DNA of 14,341 nucleotides, taken from positions 1 to 14,341 of the forward strand of contig CAYYHG010000070.1 of the NCBI GenBank assembly GCA_964471665.1. Direction: 5' to 3'. The notes beneath the pieces are model-generated. The model searched no databases. It was not told the origin of the DNA and worked only from the letters and a program-made list of their open reading frames with translations. Origin of the DNA: SW-9-67-25 sp964471665 (lineage in GTDB: Archaea > Halobacteriota > Halobacteria > Halobacteriales > Haloarculaceae). The translations under genes were made by a program, and so were the position numbers. Below, piece by piece: positions 5,158 through 12,465 of this stretch. How positions within the stretch are numbered: the first letter of the stretch is position 1; each line of letters starts with the position of its first letter.

Positions 5158-5880
5158 CTACAGCTGTTCGACCGACGAGAGATCCCCGATCCGTACGTAG
5201 TGTTCGGGCTCCGTGGCGTCACTCGTCGGAACCACCTGCACGTGGTAGGTACTGTCCGGATCGACGTCGTATGCGACTGCACCACGCCTGGTTTCGCCGC
5301 TGCGGACGAATTTGCTCGGCAGCACTGTCTGGTCGATCCGGTTGTCGTTTGCGATTTGCTTGCTCCCGGACTGGTCGAACGTCGTCCACGAATTCGCCTC
5401 CGGGCTCATGACGCGAAACTCCTCGGGAAGCGAGATGCCGTCGTCCCGCGGGTTCGTGAGTTCGACGACGACGACCAGGTAGATTCCCTGAGGGGTGGCA
5501 GTGGTCACTCGGCCGCCGAGTTCCTCGGCCGTGTAGAACCTGATGACGCGGTACGTGACCGCCTGGTTCCCCTCCCCGACGGTGAACTGTTCGTCCAGCC
5601 CGTGGGTAGTTCCTGGCAACGTCGGCGTCGGCGTGTCGGTGGGTGGAGGCGTCTCCGTCGGCGTGGGGGAGGGCGTGTCGGTCGGTGTGGGCGTCTGAGT
5701 CGGTGTCTCGGCGGGTGTTGGCGTCGGCGTCTCAGTGGGTGTTGGCGTCGGCGTCTCGGTCGGCGTGGGATTCTGCGTCAACGCCTGCCCGGGCCGTGTC
5801 CAGTCGCCGTCGAGAACCGTCCCGACCAGGATCCCGGTCAGGAAGGTGGAGCAACCGATCAACACCTCTCGTCGCTGCAT
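5158..5880 (-). CDS. Predicted exported DUF4352-like protein with Thr/Pro linker
   Basis: A 240-residue protein with three parts. Residues 1-22 (MQRREVLIGCSTFLTGILVG) look like a twin-arginine-type signal or anchor: an Arg pair followed by a short hydrophobic stretch. Cys10 is too early for a convincing lipobox. Residues 37-88 are a low-complexity Thr/Pro/Glu linker of PTPTET repeats, common in haloarchaeal cell-surface proteins and a likely O-glycosylation region. Residues 95-237 form a beta-rich globular domain with Y132-to-V139-type strands followed by a 'VELTNPRDD' turn and FRVMSPEANSW, which resembles DUF4352, an immunoglobulin-like extracellular domain. The start is the ATG at 5878-5880; a T-rich box lies 23-28 nt upstream. 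The open frame continues further upstream, but that part lacks a signal peptide. It probably faces the outside of the cell; the ligand is unknown. Confidence 0.8.
   Translation of the reverse strand: MQRREVLIGCSTFLTGILVGTVLDGDWTRPGQALTQNPTPTETPTPTPTETPTPTPAETPTQTPTPTDTPSPTPTETPPPTDTPTPTLPGTTHGLDEQFTVGEGNQAVTYRVIRFYTAEELGGRVTTATPQGIYLVVVVELTNPRDDGISLPEEFRVMSPEANSWTTFDQSGSKQIANDNRIDQTVLPSKFVRSGETRRGAVAYDVDPDSTYHVQVVPTSDATEPEHYVRIGDLSSVEQL
5617..5772 (-). repeat. Tandem repeat encoding the Thr/Pro linker
   Basis: Degenerate GTCGG/GTGGG-type tandem repeats encode about 52 residues of the PTPTET linker. The cleanest pair is two 24-nt copies (starting at 5713 and 5737 on the plus strand) that differ only at the end. 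Such repeats gain and lose units by slippage, so linker length may vary between strains. Confidence 0.7.
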
Positions 5881-5902
5881 ACGTCGTGTACTACGGAGGG
5901 AC

Positions 5903-5908
5903 AAAAAA
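5903..5908 (-). promoter_or_regulatory. TATA-like box for the DUF4352-like gene
   Basis: Six A's on the plus strand (TTTTTT on the coding strand) lie 23-28 nt before the ATG at 5880. The spacing fits a leaderless haloarchaeal promoter and supports the chosen start. Confidence 0.5.
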
Positions 5909-6046
5909 CAGTGACGACGACAGATCCCGATCCGGGTGCTGGAGTGACGCTCGTCGGGGGTACCGAACACGGCATCGGGGTCCCGTGGGGGCAGTCCATT
6001 GGCTTTTCGGGGCCGGATTGTGAAGGCGTTCCCCACATGCAGAAGG

Positions 6047-6051
6047 TTTTT
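6047..6051 (+). promoter_or_regulatory. TATA-like box for korAB
   Basis: TTTTT within AGAAGGTTTTTGC lies 29-33 nt before the korA ATG at 6080. There is no Shine-Dalgarno sequence directly before korA, so the first cistron of the operon is probably translated from a leaderless or nearly leaderless mRNA. Confidence 0.45.
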
Positions 6052-6079
6052 GCTCGCGCCCGGGGTAGCCGGTTGTAGT

Positions 6080-7843
6080 ATGCCCGACGACCTGAACTGG
6101 GCCATCGGTGGCGAAGCCGGTGACGGGATCGACTCCACAGGAAAGATCTTCGCCCAGGCGCTCTCGCGGGCGGGTCGGCACGTGTTCACTTCCAAGGACT
6201 TCGCCTCGCGGATCCGGGGCGGCTACACGGCCTACAAGGTACGGACAGCCGTCGACACTGTCGAGAGTGTCGTCGACCGTCTCGACATCCTCATCGCGCT
6301 CACCGAGCGGACCATCGACGAGAACCTCGACGAACTCCACGAGGGCAGCGTCATCATCTACGACGGCGAGCGCACCACGATGCAGGACGTCGAGATTCCG
6401 GAGGGGATGATCGGCCTGAACGTCCCGCTGAAACGCCTCGCCGAGGAGGCTGGCGGCGCCATCATGCGCAACGTCGTCGCACTCGGGGCCGCCTGCGAGG
6501 TGGCGAACTTCCCCATCGGGAATCTGGACGAGTCCCTGGAGAAGCGCTTTGGCGACAAGGGGACAGCCATCGTCGAGAACAACAAGAAGGCCGCCCGCGC
6601 CGGCCAGGAGTACGTCGCCGACGAGTTCGACCGCGAGTTCGAGTACGACCTGGAGACGACAGACAACGATTACGTCCTCCTGAACGGGGACGAGGCCATC
6701 GGGATGGGGGCCATCGCCGCCGGCTGTCGGTTCTACGCAGGCTACCCGATCACTCCGGCGACCGACGTCATGGAGTACCTGACCGGCCGCATCGACCGGT
6801 ACGGCGGGACAGTCGTCCAGGCAGAGGACGAACTCTCCGCGATCAACCTCGCGCTCGGTGCCGCCCGCGCGGGTGCCCGGTCGATGACCGCCACCTCCGG
6901 ACCGGGAATCGACCTGATGACCGAGACGTTCGGCCTCGTGGCGACCTCCGAGACGCCGCTGGTCATCTGTGACGTGATGCGCTCGGGGCCTTCGACGGGG
7001 ATGCCGACCAAGCAGGAACAGGGCGACCTCGATATGGTGCTGTACGGCGGCCACGGCGAGATTCCCCGCTTTGTCGTCGCACCCACGACGGTCGCGGAGT
7101 GTTTCTGGAAGACCGTCGAGGCGTTCAACCTCGCCGAAAAGTACCAGACGCCGGTCTTTCTGGTCTCGGATCTCGCGATGGCGGTGACCGAACAGACCTA
7201 CCCGCCGGATGCGTTCGACATGGACGACGTCGAGATCGAGCGCGGCAAGATCGTCGACGACGACGAGGTCGACGCCTGGCTGGACGAACAGGGCCGGTTC
7301 CAGCCCCACTTCCCGTCCGCGGACGGCGTCAGCCCGCGGGCGTTCCCCGGCACGGCAGACGGCGCCCACATGACGACGGGACTCGAACACGACGCCCTGG
7401 GTCGCCGGACCGAGGACGAGGAGATCCGCGTCGAACAGGTCGACAAGCGCAACCGCAAGGTCGACTCTGCCCGCGAACAGGAAGAGTGGGACTACCGGGA
7501 GTTCGGCGTCCCGGACGCCGACACGCTGGTGCTCTCCTGGGGCTCCAACGAGGGGGCCATCCGCGAAGGCATGGATCTCCTCGAAGCGGAGGGGATCGAC
7601 GTTCGCTTCATCTCGGTGCCCTACCTGTTCCCCAGGCCCGACCTGACCGACGAGATCGAGGCCGCCGAGACGACCATCGTCGTCGAGTGTAACGCGACCG
7701 GGCAGTTCGCCGACGTCGTCGAACACGACGTCCTCGAACGCGTCGAGCGGATGAACAAGTACACCGGCGTGCGGTTCAAAGCAGACGAACTGGCCGCGGA
7801 AATCAAGCGAAAGATCACGACCCCACAGGAGGCAACACAATGA
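6080..7843 (+). CDS. korA: 2-oxoacid:ferredoxin oxidoreductase, alpha subunit (gamma-alpha fusion)
   Basis: A 587-residue subunit of the enzyme that oxidatively decarboxylates a 2-oxoacid to its acyl-CoA and reduces ferredoxin; haloarchaea use it instead of the NAD-linked dehydrogenase in the citric acid cycle. Residues 1 to about 190 are the gamma domain (start GGEAGDGIDSTGKIFAQAL; FASRIRGGYTAYKVR at 41-55). From about 197 comes the alpha domain, with GYPITPATDVMEY (221-233), the TSGPGIDLMTE loop (272-282), GPSTGMPTKQEQGD (303-316), and the C-terminal domain from about 480. The length and the YPITPATD motif fit the 2-oxoglutarate form (KorA) better than the longer pyruvate form. The start is the ATG at 6080 rather than the earlier in-frame ATG at 5999, because the conserved gamma domain starts right after it. 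It overlaps korB by ATGA (7840-7843). Substrate is inferred. Confidence 0.92.
   Translation: MPDDLNWAIGGEAGDGIDSTGKIFAQALSRAGRHVFTSKDFASRIRGGYTAYKVRTAVDTVESVVDRLDILIALTERTIDENLDELHEGSVIIYDGERTTMQDVEIPEGMIGLNVPLKRLAEEAGGAIMRNVVALGAACEVANFPIGNLDESLEKRFGDKGTAIVENNKKAARAGQEYVADEFDREFEYDLETTDNDYVLLNGDEAIGMGAIAAGCRFYAGYPITPATDVMEYLTGRIDRYGGTVVQAEDELSAINLALGAARAGARSMTATSGPGIDLMTETFGLVATSETPLVICDVMRSGPSTGMPTKQEQGDLDMVLYGGHGEIPRFVVAPTTVAECFWKTVEAFNLAEKYQTPVFLVSDLAMAVTEQTYPPDAFDMDDVEIERGKIVDDDEVDAWLDEQGRFQPHFPSADGVSPRAFPGTADGAHMTTGLEHDALGRRTEDEEIRVEQVDKRNRKVDSAREQEEWDYREFGVPDADTLVLSWGSNEGAIREGMDLLEAEGIDVRFISVPYLFPRPDLTDEIEAAETTIVVECNATGQFADVVEHDVLERVERMNKYTGVRFKADELAAEIKRKITTPQEATQ
7828..7832 (+). promoter_or_regulatory. 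Shine-Dalgarno for korB inside korA
   Basis: GGAGG lies 7 nt before the korB ATG (7840), inside the last codons of korA. As the second cistron of an operon, korB uses a ribosome site where korA does not, in line with haloarchaeal practice. Confidence 0.6.
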
Positions 7844-8703
7844 GTTCGGACGTCCGATTCGTGGATTTCAAGTCAGACAAGCAACCGACGTGGTGTCCCG
7901 GCTGTGGCGACTTCGGGACGATGAACGGGATGATGAAGGCGCTGGCCGAGACCGGCAACGACCCCGACAACACGTTCGTGGTCGCGGGCATCGGCTGTTC
8001 CGGGAAGATCGGGACCTACATGCACAGTTACGCGCTGCACGGCGTCCACGGGCGCGCACTTCCGGTGGGCATCGGCGTCAAGCTCGCGAACCCGGACCTG
8101 GAGGTGATGGTCGCGGGCGGTGACGGCGACGGCTACTCCATCGGCGCGGGCCACTTCGTCCACGCCGTCCGCCGGAACGTCGATATGTCCTACGTCGTCA
8201 TGGACAACCGCATCTACGGCCTGACGAAAGGACAGTTCTCGCCCACGTCCAGGGAAGACTTCGAGACCTCGACCTCGCCGGACGGCACACAGATGGCGCC
8301 GGTCAACCCCCTCGCGCTCGCGCTCGCCGCGGGCGCGACCTTCATCGCACAGTCTTTCTCCTCGGACTCCCAGCGCCACACCGAGATCGTCAGGAAGGCC
8401 ATCGAACACGACGGCTTCGGCTTTGTCAACGTCTACTCGCCGTGCGTGACGTTCAACGACGTCGACACCTACGACTACTGGCGCGACTCCATCGTCGACC
8501 TGGGCGAGACCGACCACGATCCCACCGACCGCGACCAGGCCCGTGACCGCATCCTCTCGGGCGACCAGGAACTGCTCGGTGTCATCTACCGGGACGAGGG
8601 ATCGGTGTCCTTCGGCGAACGCCAGGGCCTGGGCGAGAACATGGCCGACATCCCCGACGGCCCTCCCGAGGACGCGACGGACCTCGTGCGGGAGTTCTAC
8701 TGA
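7840..8703 (+). CDS. korB: 2-oxoacid:ferredoxin oxidoreductase, beta subunit
   Basis: A 287-residue beta subunit that binds thiamine diphosphate and, with Cys residues, the iron-sulphur cluster that passes electrons to ferredoxin. Visible motifs are WCPGCGDFG (18-26) and GIGCSGKIG (50-58), the thiamine diphosphate signature GDGDGYSIG (94-102) through N123, followed by YGLTKGQFSPTS (126-137). C19, C22, C53 and C202 (in YSPCVTF) are at the positions expected for the cluster ligands. The length matches the short KorB class that lacks the extended C-terminus of the pyruvate enzyme. The ATG overlaps the korA stop, so the subunits are translationally coupled and made in equal amounts. No delta (ferredoxin) subunit is present; haloarchaea use a separate plant-type [2Fe-2S] ferredoxin. 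Confidence 0.95.
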   Translation: MSSDVRFVDFKSDKQPTWCPGCGDFGTMNGMMKALAETGNDPDNTFVVAGIGCSGKIGTYMHSYALHGVHGRALPVGIGVKLANPDLEVMVAGGDGDGYSIGAGHFVHAVRRNVDMSYVVMDNRIYGLTKGQFSPTSREDFETSTSPDGTQMAPVNPLALALAAGATFIAQSFSSDSQRHTEIVRKAIEHDGFGFVNVYSPCVTFNDVDTYDYWRDSIVDLGETDHDPTDRDQARDRILSGDQELLGVIYRDEGSVSFGERQGLGENMADIPDGPPEDATDLVREFY

Positions 8704-8756
8704 TCGAAACCACCGACAGTACCAGTGACCTCCGACCGGCAGCGTGACCCCCCGGT

Positions 8757-8774
8757 CGAAACCCAAAGAGAATT
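8757..8774 (+). promoter_or_regulatory. Possible weak promoter for the DUF420 gene
   Basis: CGAAA (8757-8761) followed by an A-rich stretch CCAAAGAGAATTG ends about 26 nt before the ATG at 8800. The arrangement is reminiscent of a BRE plus TATA element but the TATA match is poor. Transcription by read-through from korB (96 nt upstream) is an alternative. Confidence 0.25.
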
Positions 8775-8799
8775 GCCCACCCAGTCCCGACGTGTTCAC

Positions 8800-9426
8800 A
8801 TGGCCGTCGCCGAAAGCCTCCGGACGGGACTCCGGGCCAGACCGCGAACCGTCACGGCCGCCCTCTCGATTGTCGGGTACGTCCTCGTCGGCGGGGCGCT
8901 GTCCGGGTTCGTCCCGCTGTTTCCCGACCTGTCGCGGTCGACGGTGAACCTGTTCAGCCACGTCATCGCCGGGGTCAACACGCTCGCGCTCGCGTCGTTG
9001 CTCGCCGGCGTCTACTTCGTCAAACGCGGACAGATCGACCGCCACCGGCGGGCGATGCTGACTGCCTTCACGCTCATCCTCGTCTTCCTGTTTTTCTACC
9101 TCTGGAAGACCGGCGGGGGATTCGAGAAGGCCATCGTCGCCCCACCGGCTGTGACGACGGTGTATCTCGTCATGCTCGGCGTCCACATCTTCCTCTCGGT
9201 CGTCTCGGTCCCGGTCGTTCTCTACGCCGCCATCCTGGGGTTGACCCACACCCCGTCGGAACTCCGGGAGACGGCCCACCCTCGCGTCGGTCGGATCGCC
9301 GTCACCGCCTGGAGTGTGAGTCTCGCGCTCGGTATCCTCACCTACGTCCTGTTGAACCACGTCTACGGGTGGGAGGTCCACCAGGCTGCCCTGTTGCTGG
9401 TGGGTGCCCTAAAACGGACGGGATGA
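8800..9426 (+). CDS. DUF420 family membrane protein
   Basis: A 208-residue protein with five predicted membrane helices: about 18-40, 52-73, 86-103, 120-147 and 165-186. The loop after helix 2 (VKRGQIDRHRRAML, 74-87) and the conserved His residues H54, H82, H129 and H160 match what I know of DUF420, a family found in haloarchaea and Bacillus near cytochrome oxidase assembly or haem-related genes. In other organisms related proteins have been linked to oxidase maturation, but no role is proven here. I chose the ATG at 8800 over the GTG at 8725: the extra 25 residues are polar, and the family begins close to helix 1. It follows korB by 96 nt, and the next gene has its own promoter. Nothing in this window specifically supports an oxidase link. 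Confidence 0.8.
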   Translation: MAVAESLRTGLRARPRTVTAALSIVGYVLVGGALSGFVPLFPDLSRSTVNLFSHVIAGVNTLALASLLAGVYFVKRGQIDRHRRAMLTAFTLILVFLFFYLWKTGGGFEKAIVAPPAVTTVYLVMLGVHIFLSVVSVPVVLYAAILGLTHTPSELRETAHPRVGRIAVTAWSVSLALGILTYVLLNHVYGWEVHQAALLLVGALKRTG

Positions 9427-9481
9427 GCTGCAAAAAAGAGACGACGCACACGGGTACGCGTCACGGGAACGCCCCACACGG

Positions 9482-9485
9482 TTTT
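9482..9485 (+). promoter_or_regulatory. TATA-like box for the KaiC-like gene
   Basis: TTTT in GGTTTTGTCG lies 26-29 nt before the ATG at 9511. It supports that ATG over the TTG/GTG-type starts of the longer open frame and predicts a leaderless mRNA. Confidence 0.4.
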
Positions 9486-9510
9486 GTCGTCGCCGGTGGT
9501 ACGTGGAGCT

Positions 9511-10587
9511 ATGACAGAGGAGACGAACGGCGGGGAGACAGAGTCAGAGACGATACGCCGGTGTGACTACTGTCGACTACCGATCCCCGCGACGCCACAG
9601 ACGCTCGATCACAACGGGGTCACGTACGCGTTCTGTTCGGCGACCTGCCGGGACGCCCTCGAGACTGCCGACCGGGTGTTCACCGAGTACCACGGCTTCC
9701 GGCGGCTGACCACCGGCGTCACGGCGCTCGACTCGAGTCTCCCGCAGGGGATTCCGCGCAACTCGTTTGTCCTCCTGACAGACCTCGCGGGGACGCGGTC
9801 GGAGGCCATCCAGGCCGAACTCGTCTGGCGGGCGATGCAGCGCGGCGAACCCGTCGTCTACGTGTCCTTCCTGGAGCCGCCGGTTTCTGTCGTCCAGGAG
9901 TTCGTCACCCTGGAGTGGAACGTTCTCCCCTCACTGGAGAACAGCGACCTGCAGATCCTCGACTGTTTTACCTACCGGGCGGACGACCGCGACCGGATGT
10001 ACGAGCGGATGAACGCCTGGAACACCCACCTCTGGGACGTCGCCGAGTCGGCGACCAGCACGGTCCGCGATCCCACCGATATCGGCCAGATCCAGAACAG
10101 ACTCGACCGCGCGCTGGAGACTGTCAGCAGACACGAGAACGGCATCGTCGTCATCGACTCGCTGACCGAACTCGGGTCGCTCGTCCAGCCCGTCCAGGCG
10201 TACAACTTCCTCAAGGACGTCCGTGCCGACGTCTGCAAGGGCCGGTTCGTGCCCGTGTTCGCCGGCGCGACGATGACGGGCGAGGAGCGGACCTTCCCCC
10301 ACGACCTGGGATACATGGTCGACGGCATCGTCGAGATGCGCCTCAACGAGGAACTCGTCGAGGACGCGCTCGTCAAACAGCTCCGTGTCCGGAAGATGAG
10401 CGGCGTCCTCGCCATCTCCGAGTGGGAAACCTACGAGTACACTGCCGGGAAGGGCATCGTCACGTTCGATCCGATCGCACAGATGGAGGCGACACAGGAA
10501 GCGAAAGTCGAATCGAAGGGCTCGGAACCGCCGGGCGATCAGACCGAACTCGACGAAGTTCACGGAGAGGACGGCGACGACGTCTGA
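9511..10587 (+). CDS. KaiC/RadA-like protein with N-terminal Cys4 finger and degenerate P-loop
   Basis: A 358-residue cytoplasmic protein of the RecA superfamily, KaiC-like branch (haloarchaeal 'HTR-like' or RAD55-family). Residues 18-46 carry a treble-clef-like zinc finger: C18-x2-C21 then F41-C42-x3-C46, resembling TRASH/YHS metal-binding domains. The RecA-like core starts at LTTGVTALDSSLPQGIP (66-82), as in KaiC. The expected Walker A is replaced by TDLAGTRSEAIQ (90-101), which lacks the Gly-Lys-Thr. The Walker B strand GIVVIDSLTEL (211-221) and the C-terminal LRVRKMSG (291-298) are kept. It may therefore bind nucleotide poorly or not at all and act as a signalling or scaffold protein. The tail after about 325 is acidic and disordered. 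It ends 34 nt before the convergent ABC permease. The fold is well supported; the role is unknown. Confidence 0.8.
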   Translation: MTEETNGGETESETIRRCDYCRLPIPATPQTLDHNGVTYAFCSATCRDALETADRVFTEYHGFRRLTTGVTALDSSLPQGIPRNSFVLLTDLAGTRSEAIQAELVWRAMQRGEPVVYVSFLEPPVSVVQEFVTLEWNVLPSLENSDLQILDCFTYRADDRDRMYERMNAWNTHLWDVAESATSTVRDPTDIGQIQNRLDRALETVSRHENGIVVIDSLTELGSLVQPVQAYNFLKDVRADVCKGRFVPVFAGATMTGEERTFPHDLGYMVDGIVEMRLNEELVEDALVKQLRVRKMSGVLAISEWETYEYTAGKGIVTFDPIAQMEATQEAKVESKGSEPPGDQTELDEVHGEDGDDV

Positions 10588-10621
10588 CTACCACTTGACG
10601 CGCTCGCGGAAACACGTTCGG

Positions 10622-11413
10622 CTAGTCCGTCTGTGGGAGGGCCCGCGCGGCGACCACGAAAACGACGGTCGCGACAGCGGCGAGAACGGCGAGGTTCTCC
10701 AGCGGGCCGGCGGCCGCGGGACCGCGGACCGTCGCCAGCACCCTCTCCCCGCCCGGTGTGGACGTCACCTGCCGAACACCGCGCGAGAAGTACGTCAGCG
10801 GCGAGAGTCCGGTGGGAAGCCAGCCGGGGAGCAGCGACCGCGGGACGAACGCCTCGGAGAGAAAGAGCAACGGGAGCGCGAGGCTGTTGCTCGCCGCGAT
10901 GGCACCGTCCTGTGAGTCCGCGAACGTCCCGAGGAGGCTGCCGACCCCACAGAACAGCGCCACTCCCGCGACGACGAACGGCACGAGCAGTGCGAGCGCC
11001 GGCGAGACGGCGATGACGGCACCGGTAGTCGCCACGAGCAGGCCGAGCAACAGGAGGCCCGCGGCACCGATGACGACGACGTTGACCAGCGCCTGGGCGA
11101 GGAGCCACTCCGTCCGCGAGAGGGGTGTCGTCGCCAGTTTCTCGAAGCGATTGCCGTCACGGTGGCGCGCGACCTCGCTCCCCACACGGGACAGCGGTGT
11201 GAACAGCACGACCACCGCCAGGTAGCCAGGCACGTACCACCCTGGCGGTTCGGCGAACAGTCCCCCACCCGTCGGTTGGGTCTGGACCAGCACGCCGAAG
11301 ATGACGACGATGATGACCGGAAAGAAGAACGTGAAGAAGACGGCCGTCCGCCGCCGGAGGAAGGCCATCGTGGCGGCCCGCGTCTCCGCTCTGACGCGCC
11401 CGACGCGGCTCAT
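10622..11413 (-). CDS. ABC-2 type exporter permease
   Basis: A 263-residue membrane subunit with six likely helices: about 23-44, 60-75, 107-130, 138-160, 172-190 and 237-257. The stretch SNSLALPLLFLSEAFVPRS (175-193) and the following LPGWLPTGLSPLTYFSRGVR (195-214) match the conserved ABC-2 permease pattern seen in drug and polysaccharide exporters (P-x-LFLS-x-x-F-x-P ... LP ... PLTY ... R). The N-terminal RAETRAATMAFLRRR helix precedes the first membrane span, as in the family. It overlaps the ATPase gene by ATGA (11410-11413), so the two are translationally coupled and form one transporter, probably as dimers of each. Substrate is unknown: candidates in haloarchaea include lipids, small drugs or copper-related exporters. 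It ends convergently with the KaiC-like gene. Confidence 0.9.
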   Translation of the reverse strand: MSRVGRVRAETRAATMAFLRRRTAVFFTFFFPVIIVVIFGVLVQTQPTGGGLFAEPPGWYVPGYLAVVVLFTPLSRVGSEVARHRDGNRFEKLATTPLSRTEWLLAQALVNVVVIGAAGLLLLGLLVATTGAVIAVSPALALLVPFVVAGVALFCGVGSLLGTFADSQDGAIAASNSLALPLLFLSEAFVPRSLLPGWLPTGLSPLTYFSRGVRQVTSTPGGERVLATVRGPAAAGPLENLAVLAAVATVVFVVAARALPQTD

Positions 11414-12426
11414 CGTGCTGTCCCCTCACCCCGGTTGCGACGACGGGTCGCGTCCTCACCACGCTGTCGTCGGTCGTGCGTCTGTCCGTCGCGCTGTCGA
11501 CGACTGCCTGCCTCCGTGGCAACCGCCTCGCCGCCCTCGGCGACGGACCGTCCGGTGAGTTCGAGGTAGACGTCCTCCAGGTCGGGGTCCGTCCAGGTCA
11601 GCGACTCGTAGGTGACGCCAGCCGCCGAGAGCGCGTCGACCACGTCGCCGATGCCCTCCGGCGGGACGTTCCTGACTGTGAGCCGACTGTCCCCGACCGT
11701 GGCGGGGTAGGACAGCGGCTCCAGGAGGTCCGCGGACTCCGTGTCGATACCGTCGACGTGGAGGAGGCTGTCGCCGCCGTACTCGGCGACGAGCCTGTCG
11801 GACGTGTCGACGGCGACCAGCTGTCCGTCCGCGAGCAGCCCGACGCGGTCGGCGAGGTGCTCGGCCTCCTCCATGTAGTGGGTCGTCACGAGCACCGTCG
11901 TCCCGGCGGCCGCAAGATCCTCCAGGAGTCGCCAGAGCGCGCGCCGTCCGGCGGGGTCGATCCCCGTCGTGGGTTCGTCCAGCAGGAGGAGGTCGGGATC
12001 GTTGACCAGCGCCGTCGCCACGCAGGTCCGGCGCTGCTGACCGCCCGAGAGGTTCTCGTAGACGGTATCCGCGTGCTCGGCCATCCCGACGTCCTCGAGC
12101 ACCGCTCGGGGACTGCGCGCCGTATCGTACAGGCCGCCGTAGTAGGCGAGGAGTTCCCGGGCCGTGAGCCGCTCTGCCGGCGTGAAATCCTGGGGGAGCA
12201 ATCCCAGGCGCTCGCCGTCGAGTCGCTGCGGGTCCTCGCCGAACAGTTCGACCCGACCCCGGTAGTCGGTCGTGCCCGTCAGCGCGCGCACGAGCGTCGT
12301 CTTCCCGGCACCGTTCGGACCGACGAGGGCGAATATTTCGCCGGCGGCGACAGACAGGGAGACGCCGTCGACGGCGACGGTCCCGTCGTAGGTCCGGGAG
12401 ATCTCCTCGGCGACGATGGCGTCCAT
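11410..12426 (-). CDS. ABC exporter ATP-binding protein
   Basis: A 338-residue ATPase of the ABC-2/NosF-CcmA type. Motifs are complete: Walker A GPNGAGKT (36-43), Q-loop Q79, signature LSGGQ (126-130), Walker B LLLLDE (146-151), D-loop at 157 and the switch H183. After the ATPase core (about 1-215) comes a C-terminal DUF4162-like domain ending near WTDPDLEDVYLELTG (278-292), as in exporters of the DrrA type. Residues 300-338 form an unusual tail rich in Arg, Gln and Asp, without hydrophobic residues, which is odd for such proteins and may be a recent extension. The ATG at 12424-12426 follows a T-rich box about 25 nt upstream, within the 39-nt gap to the Rdx-like gene. It energises export by the overlapping permease. 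Confidence 0.93.
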   Translation of the reverse strand: MDAIVAEEISRTYDGTVAVDGVSLSVAAGEIFALVGPNGAGKTTLVRALTGTTDYRGRVELFGEDPQRLDGERLGLLPQDFTPAERLTARELLAYYGGLYDTARSPRAVLEDVGMAEHADTVYENLSGGQQRRTCVATALVNDPDLLLLDEPTTGIDPAGRRALWRLLEDLAAAGTTVLVTTHYMEEAEHLADRVGLLADGQLVAVDTSDRLVAEYGGDSLLHVDGIDTESADLLEPLSYPATVGDSRLTVRNVPPEGIGDVVDALSAAGVTYESLTWTDPDLEDVYLELTGRSVAEGGEAVATEAGSRRQRDGQTHDRRQRGEDATRRRNRGEGTAR

Positions 12427-12449
12427 ACCCGGCGGTCGGTCGCCCTCGC

Positions 12450-12453
12450 AAAA
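12450..12453 (-). promoter_or_regulatory. TATA-like box for the ABC operon
   Basis: AAAA on the plus strand (TTTT on the coding strand) lies 24-27 nt before the ATG at 12426, within the short gap after the Rdx-like gene. It could allow independent transcription of the exporter, although read-through from the Rdx-like gene is also likely. Confidence 0.35.
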
Positions 12454-12465
12454 GAGCGTTCGGTC

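Noticed and set aside
5617..5772. Possible CRISPR or regulatory repeat array
   Set aside because: The repeats are in frame, have no unique spacers, and encode a Thr/Pro linker.
5891..7840. 649-residue open frame on the minus strand, opposite korA
   Set aside because: It mirrors korA exactly. High-GC haloarchaeal genes leave long open frames on the opposite strand, and its composition (runs of Val/Asp/Leu with no domain) is typical of such a shadow.
7873..9381. 502-residue open frame on the minus strand, opposite korB and DUF420
   Set aside because: It spans two well-supported genes with intact motifs in the other strand and has no recognisable domain.
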